This document shows, one piece after another, positions 48,110 to 60,499 of a stretch of 64,000 nt of DNA (its first letter is position 1; the number at the start of each line of letters is the position of its first letter). Below the pieces are notes generated by a model. It did no database searches and was not told where the DNA came from. It was given only the letters and a program-made list of their open reading frames with translations. Both the position numbers and the translations under genes were made by a program. This stretch comes from Anagrus nilaparvatae (Eukaryota > Arthropoda > Insecta > Hymenoptera > Mymaridae): assembly GCA_022575985.1 (NCBI GenBank), contig JAKSXM010000014.1:28830001-28894000 (forward strand), read 5' to 3'.

Positions 48110-49137
48110 TTTCTGCGCGAGACGAGAGAAACGAGATTTGCTCAGATCTCGTCTCGGTCTCGAAAGTCTCGAAACCTCGCCTTACATCAAAGATAAAAAA
48201 TTTCAAATTTGTTTTTAATTATACTTGGTAATAATGATCTATTTGCTACCTTCAGGCGATTATAGTTTTTGCTTATAATAAAAAACCATGAATTGATTAA
48301 GGGCAAAAATATCTAGGAGTTTTACTGTCAATACATCTGCATTTGCAGTCGAATCTTATTTTCCCGTTTGTTTAATAATGAGATATAAACGCACTATTAA
48401 ACTATAATTAACTTTTTTTTTCAACTTTTCATAGTTTTCTCAATTTTAGAATTAATTCGATAAAAATAAGGCTAAAATTTTTTTATTTTTTGTTAAAATT
48501 TTGTAATCCATGTAAACTGGATATTATATTTTAAATAATAAAATTCAAATTATATTATATTATACAAATTAAAATTATGTAAATAAAATTGTTAAAAATA
48601 ATGGATTTAGCACTCTAGGTATATATTTGATGTTTAATTTTTGTATAATAGATTATTTATACTACCGGTAATAAAAGAAGAGTTTTTTTCCAATTATTAA
48701 AAAATATGGAATCATAAATACCTTTATAAAAATTATAATATTTAATATTTAAAATATATTTATTTGTATAGTTATTTATTATACTGTCACAAAACTTTTA
48801 TTTCTTCTTGTAAATTAAATATAAAATCAGTACAAAAAAAAGACTTTATTTTAATTTTTATAAATTCTTTAGTTTTTTTTTTTATAGGAAGCTACAGGGT
48901 TGTAAAAATATGATATCATAATAATATTAATTTAAATTTTCTTTACATGTATTTAAAATTTTATAGTTTTCATTTGCTTTTATTGAAGCTGTGTCCTAGA
49001 TTTAAAATACTGAAAAAGAAAAAAAAAATTTCGAGGTTTCAAGACTTCTCGTCGAGACTTTTTTGAGTCTCGGTATCGTCTCGCAATTTTTATTTCCAGA
49101 TCTCGGAAAAAAAAATCTCGGTCTCGCGTGAAGCACT
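48110..49137. mobile_element. Nested element with GAGAC-rich termini
   Basis: The left end TTCTGCGCGAGACGAGAG and right end (inverted) GTGCTTCACGCGAGACCGAG are imperfect inverted repeats. Just inside both ends, GTCTCG/CGAGAC words occur repeatedly (at least eight in about 170 bp). The interior, about 840 bp, is AT-rich with no transposase. Short TIRs plus repeated subterminal words suggest a non-autonomous hAT-like element; this is inference. Confidence 0.6.
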
Positions 49138-50543
49138 AAAAATGCAAAATATTTTTCAGCTAAAGAATGCAATAAATTTTTAAAGAGCTTAACTTGCGGC
49201 GTAAAGCGGGAGGCATTTAAGAAAATACATTAAAAACTCAACAAAAAAGATAATTGTTATTTGGTCATTTAGAAGTTGGTAAGTAATGAAGTTAATATGT
49301 TCTGAAAAATGTTGTTAGTGGGAAAAAAAGTAGTTCTCACAGAGGCTAAAAATGATATTCAAAGAATATAAGTTGCGTAGGAAAGAAAAGAAACACGATT
49401 AGAAAGAGTGTTTATTGTTAATTAGGCTAAATGAGTGGCAGAGGGGGGGGGGGGGGTATTTATAAATACGTAAAATTATTTTTTAAATTACCAATTATGT
49501 TTAAACAGAGTTAAACAGAGGTTATTTAACTAAAATTCTTTTTTAAATTTATTTATGTTTTTTGTTTCAGTCAGAAACCGTAGCAGATTCACAGTGGTAG
49601 TCAGTCACACATCTAATTTGAATTAGAATTACATTGGTGTCGTGAAAAATCGAAAAATTCCATTTCTAAAGTCTAACAATAATGATGCCAGGAAACGACA
49701 AAGAGAAATGGTAGTTGCTGACTATTAAAAAGAAGTTAAGGATGTAAGATACATAAAAATTTAATTTTTTTCTTGACTATTTTTCTAGGTTGAAAAAATT
49801 TTGTTTTCTGGTCTGCGTTGAGAAAGCACGCGTCAAGATAATACGTTTTTTCTCACCACAGACACAGAAAAATGTTATATGACCCTTGTCCATAAATAAA
49901 GAATGCCCCAAATCGCAGTTTACCATCCTCGGCTTCGCCTCGGAAGATACTTTACGTGCGATTTGGGCCATTCTTTACTTTTCTGGACTCGAGCCGTAAA
50001 TATACTATTAAAGACTACTTTAGTTTTCTTTTAACAAATTACAAACTAATTGAAGGTTATAATATTACTTAATTTAATTTATTTAATTTTTTTTTTTAGT
50101 ATTTCTCAAGCATTTTGTTCAGTTTTCGCTAAAAGGGTCTAATCTAGCAAAGTTTTTCAATTCCAAATTTCAAAGCAGATGAACTTGCCAAGTCATCGTT
50201 CAGTTTCCATAAAAAGGGACTAGCAAAGTTTTTTGAATTTCATATTTCCAAGGTGATAAACCTGCCAAGTTTGATGAAACTTAAAAGTATTAAAATAATT
50301 TGGATTTTAAAAATTAAAAAAAGAATACTTAAAATTATGTAATTTGGTGGTAATAAATTCTGTTGTTCATTACAAATTTAAACTCGTGATTTTTTTATCT
50401 ATTAATTTCTATGAATTTGAAGCATGGCATTGTCCAACTGGACAAACTTGTTCTAAACTTTGGGGTAATCGTGTGGCCCAATGTTTGTCCCAAACCTATT
50501 TTTTTTTTCGTGGGAATTAGTTTGGCTATTTTAATTATCTTTA

Positions 50544-51410
50544 TTAATAACGTTTATAATTATTCCCATTATATTTTGTCCTTTTTACATACGTTCTTTG
50601 ATCTGCTTTACGTTTAGGACAATCTTTAGACAAATGACCAAGAACAAACTTATGGCAATAATAGCATTTTTTCCCCTTACCTTTATTTGGACAAATTGAA
50701 TTTGGGTGCGCATAATCACCACATTCATGACAAGTTCTACTATTTTTCATTTTCAAACATAATTGTAAATCGTCTTGACTTGCTTTCTTCTCGATATTCT
50801 CTGGAATTGAATTGCTTCTCGATACTGTTGCAAAATTTTGAAAATTGTTATCGTTTTTGTTAAATACGTCATTCATTTCATCTTTATCTTCAAGTTCATT
50901 TATCTCGTTCTTTATTTTTTCAAAAATTTGTTTAATTTTAACGTCATGTTGGGCTACAGAGGATCTTACATTTTCCATAACCTCTCTTTCTTTTTCTCTC
51001 GTGGAAAGAACATTTTTCCAAGCAGCATCAGTTGATTTTACTATGACTGAATTTAATTCGATTAACTTATTTATTAAACGGTAAACCACCTTTGCTGAAC
51101 TTTTTGTATCGCCTAAATTTGACACCAACTCGACTGGAATTGTGCCAGCATTTCTTGACGTTTCTACATTATCTACAATAATATAGAAAATTATTTTTTA
51201 ATTTCGAATCTTATTATGGATTTATAAACATTATTTATATAAATATAAAAATTAAATAATTCAAAGATTTCTTTTCGTACTATCTTTCTCTCGTTTCTCG
51301 GCTGATTTTTCTGTCAATTGATCATTTTTTTCTTCTGAGTTTGATTCCGTATTTCCTTGAATAGTTTTTGCTATATCCTTATCCATTTTTTTTTCTAAAG
51401 CGTCAACCAT
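50544..51410 (-). CDS. Gag-like coiled-coil protein with two zinc knuckles, two exons
   Basis: Exons 51410-51281 and 51172-50544 join (donor GTACGA, acceptor TTGTAG) into 759 nt, 252 aa, beginning MVDALEKKMDKDIAK. The N-terminal three quarters are Lys/Glu-rich and likely helical or coiled-coil (REKEREVMENVRSS, KIKNEINELEDK). The C-terminus has CHECGDYAHPNSIC (C-x2-C-x4-H-x4-C, a canonical zinc knuckle) and CYYCHKFVLGHLSKDC (C-x2-C-x6-H-x4-C, a variant), then a basic tail. This layout fits a retroelement nucleocapsid or a gag-derived nucleic-acid-binding protein. No protease, reverse transcriptase or LTR is adjacent. An acceptor at 51431 suggests a further 5' exon may exist. The weak donor is the main doubt. 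Confidence 0.6.
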
Positions 51411-51539
51411 TCTTTTAATTTGCTCCAATTCTGTTGTACATTGAAATAAATTTATTGATTAATTATTGATTGTAAAATTTTCCTGACTAATTAAGCTTCA
51501 ATCGCGTAATTTGAAAGATGAATAATAATATACGAAATA

Positions 51540-52336
51540 CAGTCTTCCCTTCGTATTCGCGGGGATTAAGTCCCTGAAAGGTGCCGCGAATACGAAAACA
51601 TTAGTCTTATTGAAAATTGGGGGTTGCGTTCCCAAAAAATTAAAAAACATCAATTTTACTTAAAAAATTTTTATTTTCACATATAATTTTAAATTATGAT
51701 TGTAAAAATTAATACATTCGCGTTTGTTTTAGAAGAGTTAAGCTTTTATAAAGATCTCTATAAACTTGCAATGCATTCTCACAATCATTTTTAAATTTTC
51801 TCTTATGAGGAATTCTCTTATGAACGAGATCTTGTATTTGTTTTTTACCCGGTTTTCTGTCGTATAAAAGCTCCAATATTTTTAATTTATAAGCAATAGC
51901 CATGTCCTTCTTAAACCTTTTTTTGAAAGGAGATGATTTTTTCCTCAAGAGCCAAATTAAAAAAATTAGTTTAAATTTATATAATTAAAAAATACTTGCA
52001 ACAAAAATGTAACCTCTTTAAAAACTTATACCGAAAAGTTATTAACTTCTATTTTTATTAACCTCTCCTACTGATTTATTAATTAATATAAACATTTAAA
52101 AAAAAATGAAACAAAAATACATAATAAAAAAAAATTAGAAAAATAAAAATAGGAGAAATAAATGCTGAATGATAGTTAAAATTTTTTTTCAAATTATAAA
52201 ATAAAATGTTTTTGAATTTAAAATTTGTTTCTAGAAAAAAATCGGTGAATGTGGTGGTCACATTCTATAAAGCCACGAATACGGAATTCGCGAATGCAGA
52301 AACCGCTAATAAGGAGTCCCTCCTAAGGGACGCCTG
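51540..52336. mobile_element. pogo/Tigger-like non-autonomous element
   Basis: Ends read CAGTCTTCCCTTCGTATTCG and, inverted, CAGGCGTCCCTTAGGAGGGA, flanked by TA on each side. Just inside each end are further CGCGAATAC/CGAATACGG words. The CAGTC-TCCCTT-ATTCGCGG pattern is typical of the pogo branch of Tc1/mariner. An open frame without ATG (51948-51709, minus; it includes HKRIPHKRKFKNDCENALQ) is basic and unrecognised, possibly a transposase scrap or captured sequence. Confidence 0.65.
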
Positions 52337-53869
52337 TACAATAAACTATTAATTATCCCAATCTAATCTTATATATATAAAGCAGGAATGTAGCATTAAT
52401 TTTCGGAGGGGCTAAGCCTTTTTTACCCATCGCTTTATTTGATCACATTTCCAAAACTTTACGTGATGGTTCAATGATTCCGGAATTGGGAGGCCATTAG
52501 CTCATTAGCCCTTTCCCCAATTAACTGTCTGATACAGAAAATATTTTAAATTTTCCAATTTTTTTTCTTCTTTACTTGAATTCCTCATTGGTTATTTGAA
52601 TTATTATATAAAGAAATGTGTACAAAATTTTCTTGCAATGATTAAACTAAGATATTATATACTGTTTATATGGATCACTAAAAATGAATAATTTTCAAAA
52701 TCCTTTAAATGTGCTAGTATTCCAGGTATATCCGTGAAACCACCTCTACGTAATTATGAAAGGGGATAAATCGAGTGAAAACCGATTGCATTGTATTCAG
52801 GAGTATGTTAGAAACTTTCAATAGCTTTCATTAAAAAAACGTTGATATACGCTTTGCTTATAGAATTAGGCTACACATTTTCAAAGTATTTGAAATAATC
52901 AAAATTTTACGAAAGAAATAATCGATAATTTAACCATCACAATCATTATATTTGGATATCATTACAATATTAATTATTCTCTGGGAACGTTTTGAATAAA
53001 TGTTAAACCGGACTTTTTTTCATTTTTTGTTCATTTTTCTCGTCACTTCGCTTAAAATATTATTTATCATTGTTATTAACATCAATTGTTCAATAATTCT
53101 TTTGGTTAGAGCAATTAGATTAATTTGTAAATCATCAAAAAATGGCAACTATTAAAAAAAAAAATCGTTCTTTTGTAATATTATTTCATGAATATATTTT
53201 TATTCTAAGAATCACTCTCGTAATTATTGTTTACCATTTTTATCGTTCGTTGACATTTTATTGTTTAACTGCCCTCGACTTCTATCTATGAAAAATTCAA
53301 TGATTAATTTTAATTACTATCTTGTATCTTTTATTTATTGAATTTATACATCCAATAAATTTTCAATAAAATTATCGAACAATTTTAAGATCTGGACTGA
53401 ATTATTCTTGAATCGAACTGCTTATTCTGAAAGTTAAAATTTTAAAATAATTTTTAAAATAATAAAATATAAAAAAATAAAAATAATGAATTCTATGTTT
53501 AATAAAATAATACGTGACAATACATAAACTGTTGCTATTAAATATTTTATTTTTTTTTGTATATTCTTATTATTAAAAGTTTTGCTACAAACTTTTTTGC
53601 AAATTTTTAAACAACTCGAGAATTTCAGATTATTTCATAAACTTACGAAAATGAGTAAATTTTTATAAAATATTTTTTCACAAATAGACTATTTTTTGTT
53701 TAATATTCACATATATTTTAAAAAAATTATACATTTTAATTATTTTTTTATAATTTTATTTCGAATAATTTTCTATATTTTTTAATGATTTTTTTTTTTA
53801 TGATTTTTTATAATAAACAGCCAAAATTAAAAAAAAAAATCAATTTTTAAAATATAAAAATTCAATTAT
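52337..53869. other. AT-rich stretch without recognised genes
   Basis: A somewhat GC-richer block at 52375-52530 (TTCGGAGGGGCTAAGCC, GGCCATTAGCTCATTAGCCC) looks like a repeat fragment. The remainder is low complexity with stops in every frame. Confidence 0.45.
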
Positions 53870-53985
53870 TGGTTCCTCATAGAGGAACCATTGTGATAGG
53901 TGAAATTTTGATTTTCGATTTTTTGGCATATAAGCACGTTTTGAGACCCCAGGAAGCTAAAAAACAGGTTTTTAAAAAAGTCTGT

Positions 53986-54025
<40 letters not shown>

Positions 54026-54242
54026 ATGTGGGTTAGGGTGTCCGTTATTTCCCACATTCGATTTTTTGCTGCTTCAAGGTTTTTAAATGAAAGTTTGTAC
54101 CAAAAAAATAAGATTTCTTCATAGGAGCGGTTAAAAACCCGACTGCTAGGGTTGCCTAAATGCACGTACTTTTTCCATTTAAATAACATGGGGAATTCGC
54201 GTTTTTTAGAAAAATTAGATTAAAATTTTTGTATTGCCGCGA

Positions 54243-57200
54243 AAATCAATTCTGCTTGGTAATTTTTTTTCGTTTGGAGTTATATTAAAACCCCCAAATA
54301 ATAATTTTGCTAAAATTAACCTATGCTAAAAAAAATATGGAGCTCAATTTTCGTTTTTTAAGTTTTATTTTATTAAAAAAAGATCACGGTACGTTTGAAC
54401 GCTGAACAACCTGAAAGCTCTGGCACTTCAGATTTTTTTCTTGGAATAGTCTTTAATATGATCCAAGAACCCCATGAAATCGTTTTTAAAAGTGTACACG
54501 TTCCTATGAACTTTTTTTGTGAATGCTTAAAAAAGGCCCAAAATGACCAATTTTCAAATTTATTTACATTGCTGTCAAAATTCTGATTTTTTATGGAAAT
54601 GGGTCTTATAGGTCTCAAAAATTTTCTGCAAACTTCAAGTTTCCTAAAATTCTTTACTTGTTCTTTTTCAATCATTTGTTTTCCAGATATGACAATTTAA
54701 AGTCATAGTCCCAATTTGAGGGTTTTTCAAAAAAATCAATTTTAATCATTATCTTTGAAAAGTAATATCTAAGAAACTATTTATTGAAAAGAGACGAGTA
54801 AAGATTTTTTGGAAACTTGTAGCTTTTAAAAAGTTTTTGATGCCTACAGATCCCATTTTTATCAAAAATTTGAATTTCACAAGCAATTTAAAAATTGGTT
54901 ATTTGGGTAAAAATGGTCATTTGGTATATTGACTATAGTTATGATGAAATTGTTTTTAAAAAACTGCCGTTTGCGGAAATAGAAAAGTGATACTTATGCA
55001 AAAAAAATAAGATGAATTTAAAGTATTTTAGTTAGCATTCAAGGTTGCAGCGTTACTTTAAAAAAACCTAAAAAACACTATTTTACTTATTATGGATCCT
55101 TACATTATAAAATACCCTGCCAACTAGCTGGCACTGAGGTTCCTCAAACAATGGGCTGTAATCTTAATTTACAACAAATATTATTGATTACAACCATGCA
55201 ATTATACATACATTTTTCGTTTTTAGTAGCTGGTAAAGTATATTCTTAAGATCATTTTGTTATTAAAGTGAAAATACTAGCGTCCATGGATTGGTCGCGC
55301 AGGCGTTAATGGATTTTAAATCATTTTTGCATAATTAAAAAGAGACAAATATAAAAAAAGCTAATTTTATTTATTTTTATAAAATTTTATTTTATTAGAA
55401 TATATAATTATCCCTTAATAATTAAAATATTGGGTAACATGATTTTTTTGTTTTGTCAAAGAAATGGTTGGTAACGATGGGAAAATTACAAATATTCGCT
55501 CAATTATTATAAAAAGATAGGAGTTTTTAGCAGAATTTATAATAATTTCTTAGAATTTATTTTCTCAGTGTACTTCTTGCATTTGACCAATCTTCCGCAA
55601 CAATGATAATAATAATAATAATAATATTTTGTAATAAAAAAAATAACCACATTAATTGCTTCAAGATTTTAACATTATTTATATTATTTCTATAAATCAC
55701 AAAATAATAAATTATTTAATTCTATAAATTGTTTGATTCTTTAAAAAATGCCAATATAACTTTTAAATCTTAATTTTAAAATGCAAACATAACCATTTAA
55801 TATTTTTAGGCTGTTTATTATTGTTTATAATTTCATTAAGCTGCATACATAAATTTAATAAACATAGCAACGAGCAAAATAATCGAAGGAAGTCAAAAAG
55901 AGGCAAGATTTCAATCACTCTTTCTTGTGTGTTATAATTTATATCAAAATAAAAAAAAAAATTGTGATCGGATACAAAAAATTACTATAAACTAAATTTC
56001 TAAAACTTGTACTCTCATTAAAATAAATTAGATATGTCCAAAACGAAAAATGAATTTGGTATTTTATGTATTTTTTTGTGACGAAGATTTTGGAGAAAAA
56101 AATTTTCAAAAAATTAATTATCAGATTCAAGATATCGAGTAAAAATCATAATTTCAAATATAAGTAATTTCATGGAAATGAATGAGGTATTACATCCAAA
56201 TTAAAAAAAAAAAGTATTTTGAGATTTTTTTAATAAACAAATTTTTGTAAAAAAAAGTTAGGTATTCATTCGATAATTGTTTTGAAATATCACTGGTTAC
56301 AATGTTTTAAAATATTAGTACTTTCATAGAATTAAATGAGATATTACACCAAAAAAAAAAAAAAATATTGCAATTTTTTTTATTTTTCTTTTTTTTAATT
56401 TTGAGAAAAAAATTTTGAAAAAATTCAGTATCAGTTCCAAAAAATTACTGTAAACAAGATTCTTAAAACTAGTACTTCCATGGAAATAAATTAGGTACTA
56501 CGTCCAAAAAGAAAAAAAAGTTTCGTATTTGTTGTATTTTTTTGTGAAAAAAATTTTAGGAAAAAAATTTCCAAAAAATTAAGTATCAGATTGGAGATAT
56601 CAAGTAAAAACCATACTTTCAAGTATAAGTACTTTCATGGAAATAAATGAGGTGTTACATCCAAATAAAAAAAAAAGGGGGTTTTGAGATTTTTTTAATA
56701 AAAAAATTTTTGGAAAAAAAATTAGGTCTTAATTCGATAATGGTTTTGAAATATCACTAGTTACAATATTTTCAGATACTAGTACTTTCATAGAATTAAA
56801 TGAGGTATTACACAAAAAAAAAAAAAAAAATATTGCAGTTTTTTTTATTTTTCTTTTTTTTTAATCTTGAGAAAAAAATTTTGAAAAAACTAAGTATCAG
56901 ATCCAAAAAATTACTATAAACAAGGTTCTTAAAACTAGTACTTCCATGGAAATAAATTAGGTACTTCGTCCAAAAAGAAAAAAAAAATTGGTTTTTTTTT
57001 GTATTTTTTTGTGAAAAAAATTTTAGAAAAAAAATTTTCAGAAAATTAAGTATCCGATTCAAAATATCATGTGAAAACCATACTTTCAAATATAAGTACT
57101 TTCGTGGAAATAAATGAGGTGTTACATCCAAATTAAAAAAAAAAAAAGTACCTCGAGCTTTTTTGGTGAAAAAATTTTTGAAAAAAAAATTAGGTCTTAA

Positions 57201-57249
57201 TTCCATAATGTTTGTGAAATATCACCGATTACATACATACGTACACACA

Positions 57250-57281
<32 letters not shown>

Positions 57282-58580
57282 TACAGACTTTTTTTAAAAA
57301 TCGGTTTTTTAGCTTCCTGGGGTCCCAAAACGTGCTTATATGCCAAAAAATAGAAAATCAAATTTTGACCTAACACAATGGTTCCTCTTTGAGGAACCAA
57401 AAATAAATATTTTGTATTACACATTTTTGTTTAACTTTTCATTTAAAAAAAAAACCTAATGTTATATTATTACAAATAAGTATTCGCGGTAAAATTTGAA
57501 AATATTCAATACCGTTGATATTCATTTTCAAAAGTTGAATAAAAACAGGTATCGCTAAAATAAATTGGTATTTATGATTTTAAACAATCAGTTAAAATAT
57601 TTTTAAAAATATTTTTAAATATATTTTATTATTTCTACATAAAATTAAATACTTATATAATCAGCTTACTTCTAAAAATAAAAATTTAGATAAACATTTG
57701 TAATACAAAATATTTATTTTTTAATAATGATCCATAATAAGAAAAATAGTGTTTTTTAGGTTTTTTTAAAGTATCGTTGCAACCTTGATGTTAACTAAAA
57801 TACTTCCAATTCATTCTATTTTTTTTGCATAAGTATCACTTTTCTATTTCCGCAAACGGCAATTTTTTAAAAGCAATTTCGTCATAACTATAGTCAATAA
57901 ACCAATTGGCCATTATACCCAAATAACCAATTTTTAAATTGCTTGCGAAATTCGAATTTTTGATAAAAATGGGATCTGTAGGCATCAAAAACTTTTTAAA
58001 AGCTACAAGTTTCCAAAAAATCTTTACTCGTCTCTTTTCAATAAATAGTTTCTTAGATATTACTTTTCAAAGATAATGATTAAAATTGACTTTTTTGAAA
58101 AACCCTCAAATTGGGACTATGACTTTAAATTGTCATATCTGGAAAACAAATGATTGAAAAAGAACAAGTAAAGAATTTTAGGAAACTTGAAGTTTGCAGA
58201 AAATTTTTGAGACCTATAAGACCCATTTCCATAAAAAATCAGAATTTCGGCAGCAATGTAAATAAATTTGAAAATTGGTCATTTTGGGTCTTTTTTAAGC
58301 ATTCACAAAAAAAGTTCTTAGGAACGTGTACACTTTTAAAAACGATTTCATGGGGTTCTTGGATCATATTAAAGACTATTCCAAGAAAAAAATCTGAAGT
58401 GCCAGGGATTTCAGGTTGTTCAGCGTTCAAACGTACCGTGATCTTTTTTTAATAAAATAAAACTTAAAAAACGAAAATTGAGCTCCATATTTTTTTTAGC
58501 ATAGGTTAATTTTAGCAAAATTATTATTTGGGGATTTTAATATAACCCCAAACGAAAAAAAATTACCAAGCAGAATTTAA
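54243..58580. repeat. Inverted duplication, about 860-bp arms, 2.6-kb spacer
   Basis: 54243-55108 and 57722-58580 are inverted copies, high identity by eye (shared AAATTACCAAGCAGAATT, GATCACGGTACGTTTGAACG, CTGAACAACCTGAAA and GTATCACTTTTCTATTTCCG). Equivalent open frames (54373-54675 minus and 58150-58452 plus) are nearly the same 100-residue sequence with no family resemblance. They were judged incidental to the repeat rather than a gene, although their parallel openness is noted. Confidence 0.85.
55930..57210. repeat. Tandem repeat, about 470-bp unit with about 160-bp subunits (first block)
   Basis: AAATGAGGT(A/G)TTACATCCAAAT recurs near 56185, 56655 and 57115 (470-bp steps). Between them are two related subunits with TACTTTCAT(G/A)GAA and GTACTTCCATGGAAATAAA. 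Each subunit alternates poly-A/T tracts with GTATCAGAT and AAAACCATA words. The block is the inverse of that at 60500-61500. Confidence 0.75.
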
Positions 58581-58589
58581 TTTTAATTA

Positions 58590-59280
58590 AATAATATAAT
58601 ATAATAATTAAATTTTAATTTATTTCTATGAGAGTACTAGTTTTAGAAAGTTCGTTTATAGTAATTTTCTGTATCTGATACCAAATTTTTTCAAAATTTT
58701 TTTCTTAAAATTAAAAAAAAAATAAATCAAAGAAACTGCAATATTTTTTTTTTTTGTGTTTAATACACCAATTAATTCTATGAAAGTAATAATATCTGAA
58801 AATATGGTCTTTACTTGATATCTCGAATTGGATACTTAATTTTTCGAAAATTCTTTTCTCAAAATTTTTTGCATAAAAAAATTTAAAAAATAATAATATT
58901 TTTTTTCTCTTTGGATGTAGTACCTAATTTTTTCCTATGAAAGTACCATTATTTGAAAATATGGTTATTATTCGATATCTCCAATCTAACACCTAATTTT
59001 TCGAAAAATTTTTTCTCAAAATTTTTTGCATAAAAAAATAGCAATATTTTGTTTCTTTTTGGACGTAGTACCTAATTTTTTCCTATGAAAGTACTTATAT
59101 CAAGAACTATTGCTTTTACTCGATATCTCAAATTGATACTTAATTTTATCAAAATTTTTTTTCTTCTTTTAGAACGTAGTACTTCATTTTTTTCTATGAA
59201 AGTACTAATATCTAGAATTATCGTTTTTACTTGGTATAATAAACAATTAAAAACATTTTGTTATTGTTAATGAGGAACCA
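58590..59280. repeat. Degenerate tandem copies of the 160-bp subunit
   Basis: Words such as CTATGAAAGTACTAATATCT, GATACTTAATTTT and ACGTAGTACCTAATTTTTTC recur about every 150-160 bp and match the blocks at 55.9-57.2 and 60.5-61.8 kb. It ends at a single GAGGAACCATAGTGCAG near 59271. Confidence 0.6.
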
Positions 59281-59621
59281 TAGTGCAGTAGTATTACTTG
59301 GCAGCGTTTTTTTTTTAATTCTTAAGGTGGAACTATTTTAAAGAGAAAAATTATATTTTACCTTTTAATTGCTGATGATGATGCTTAATGGTTGATTCGT
59401 CAAAACAATTTATGATAAGTTTGCTTTTCTTTACTTCTTTATATACTTTTGAAAAACTTCAATTTTTATTGACAATAAGATATTATCATCCTTTTAATCA
59501 AAATATGTTATACTAATATTTATTTTATTGTAATTATTTATTTGAAATAACTTATCATATTATTGGATCTATGTAGGTTATTGTAGTCATTTTACTACTT
59601 AAGAAAAAATAATCACATAAG

Positions 59622-59889
59622 CAGGCACGTATCCAGAAATTTTTTTCGGGAAGAGCCAAAAAATTTCGGAGGGGGCCAGAACCTAATAAAATTAAAATTT
59701 ATGGTTTAAATTTCTTAAATATCAATCAAAATTTAATTGTTTCTTATTTTAAATTGTTTATAAGCAATAATTGCCAATAAAAAATTAAACAATTTTGAGA
59801 TTAAAGTAAAAAATGCTGTTATTTTTTCAAGAATTTTTCATTTCGGGGGAGAACATGGCCCCCTTGGCCCCCCTCTGGATACGTGACTG
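59622..59889. mobile_element. MITE family copy 2 (15-bp TIR, hAT-like)
   Basis: Starts CAGGCACGTATCCAG and ends CTGGATACGTGACTG. Homologous throughout to 46906-47158. Comparing the two gives the family end CAGGCACGTATCCAG. It interrupts the interval between the repeat blocks of the composite. Confidence 0.85.
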
Positions 59890-60499
59890 ATATATAAGTA
59901 ATAAAATTATTAATTTTTTACATTAATATATAAGTTATTAGAGTTTACAAAAGGTTTTATTTATATATGCTTTAATAAATATAGAAATCCAACACATTGT
60001 CAACGTGCGATCAGCTAATTCTGACACCAATTGTGGTTTCGATGTTGGCTTCCAATCATAAAATTAGTTTTGTATTCTCGAATATTTGCATCGGAAAAAT
60101 ATTGGATACACATTTAATTTACTGTCAGATTGTTGTGCTTGAATTACTTGACAATTTAAGTATTTGCTTGAAAGAAATTTGTGCATTAGTTTTAATCGAA
60201 ATTGCTTTCGGATCAATTAAAATTTAGCTGACAATACCATTGATGCAAGATTTCCTATAATTTTCTCCGTAATAAAAAAAGGTCTGACTGAAGCTTGCTT
60301 TACTCAGACTAGTTATATATTTTTTTGGTTCCTCATAGAGGAACCATTGTGTTCGGTCAAAATTTTTTTTTTGATTTTTTGGTTTATAAGCACGTTTTGA
60401 GACCTCAGGAAGCTAAAAAACCGGTTTTTAAAAAAAGTCTGTATGTGTGTATGTGTGTGTGTACGTACGTACGTACGTACGTACGTATGTAATCGCTGA

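Larger units (their letters stand above)
47455..50510. mobile_element. 3.06-kb region bounded by about 265-bp inverted repeats
   Basis: 47455-47735 and 50250-50510 are inverted copies: shared phrases include ACATTGGGCCACACG/CGTGTGGCCCAATGT, TCCAGTTGGACAATGCCAT and TCATCAAACTTGGCAGGTTT. The interior carries the 50-bp GC repeat, a nested GTCTCG-rich element (48110-49137), a 14-base G tract (49443-49456) and a dispersed repeat near 49890. Near the right arm, TCTAGCAAAGTTTTT-type phrases are duplicated about 70 bp apart. No transposase was found, so this is a non-autonomous or composite element. Confidence 0.65.

Noticed and set aside
49777..49971. 64-codon frame with FFCVCGEKK
   Set aside because: It runs over a dispersed inverted repeat also seen near 25 kb, with no start context.
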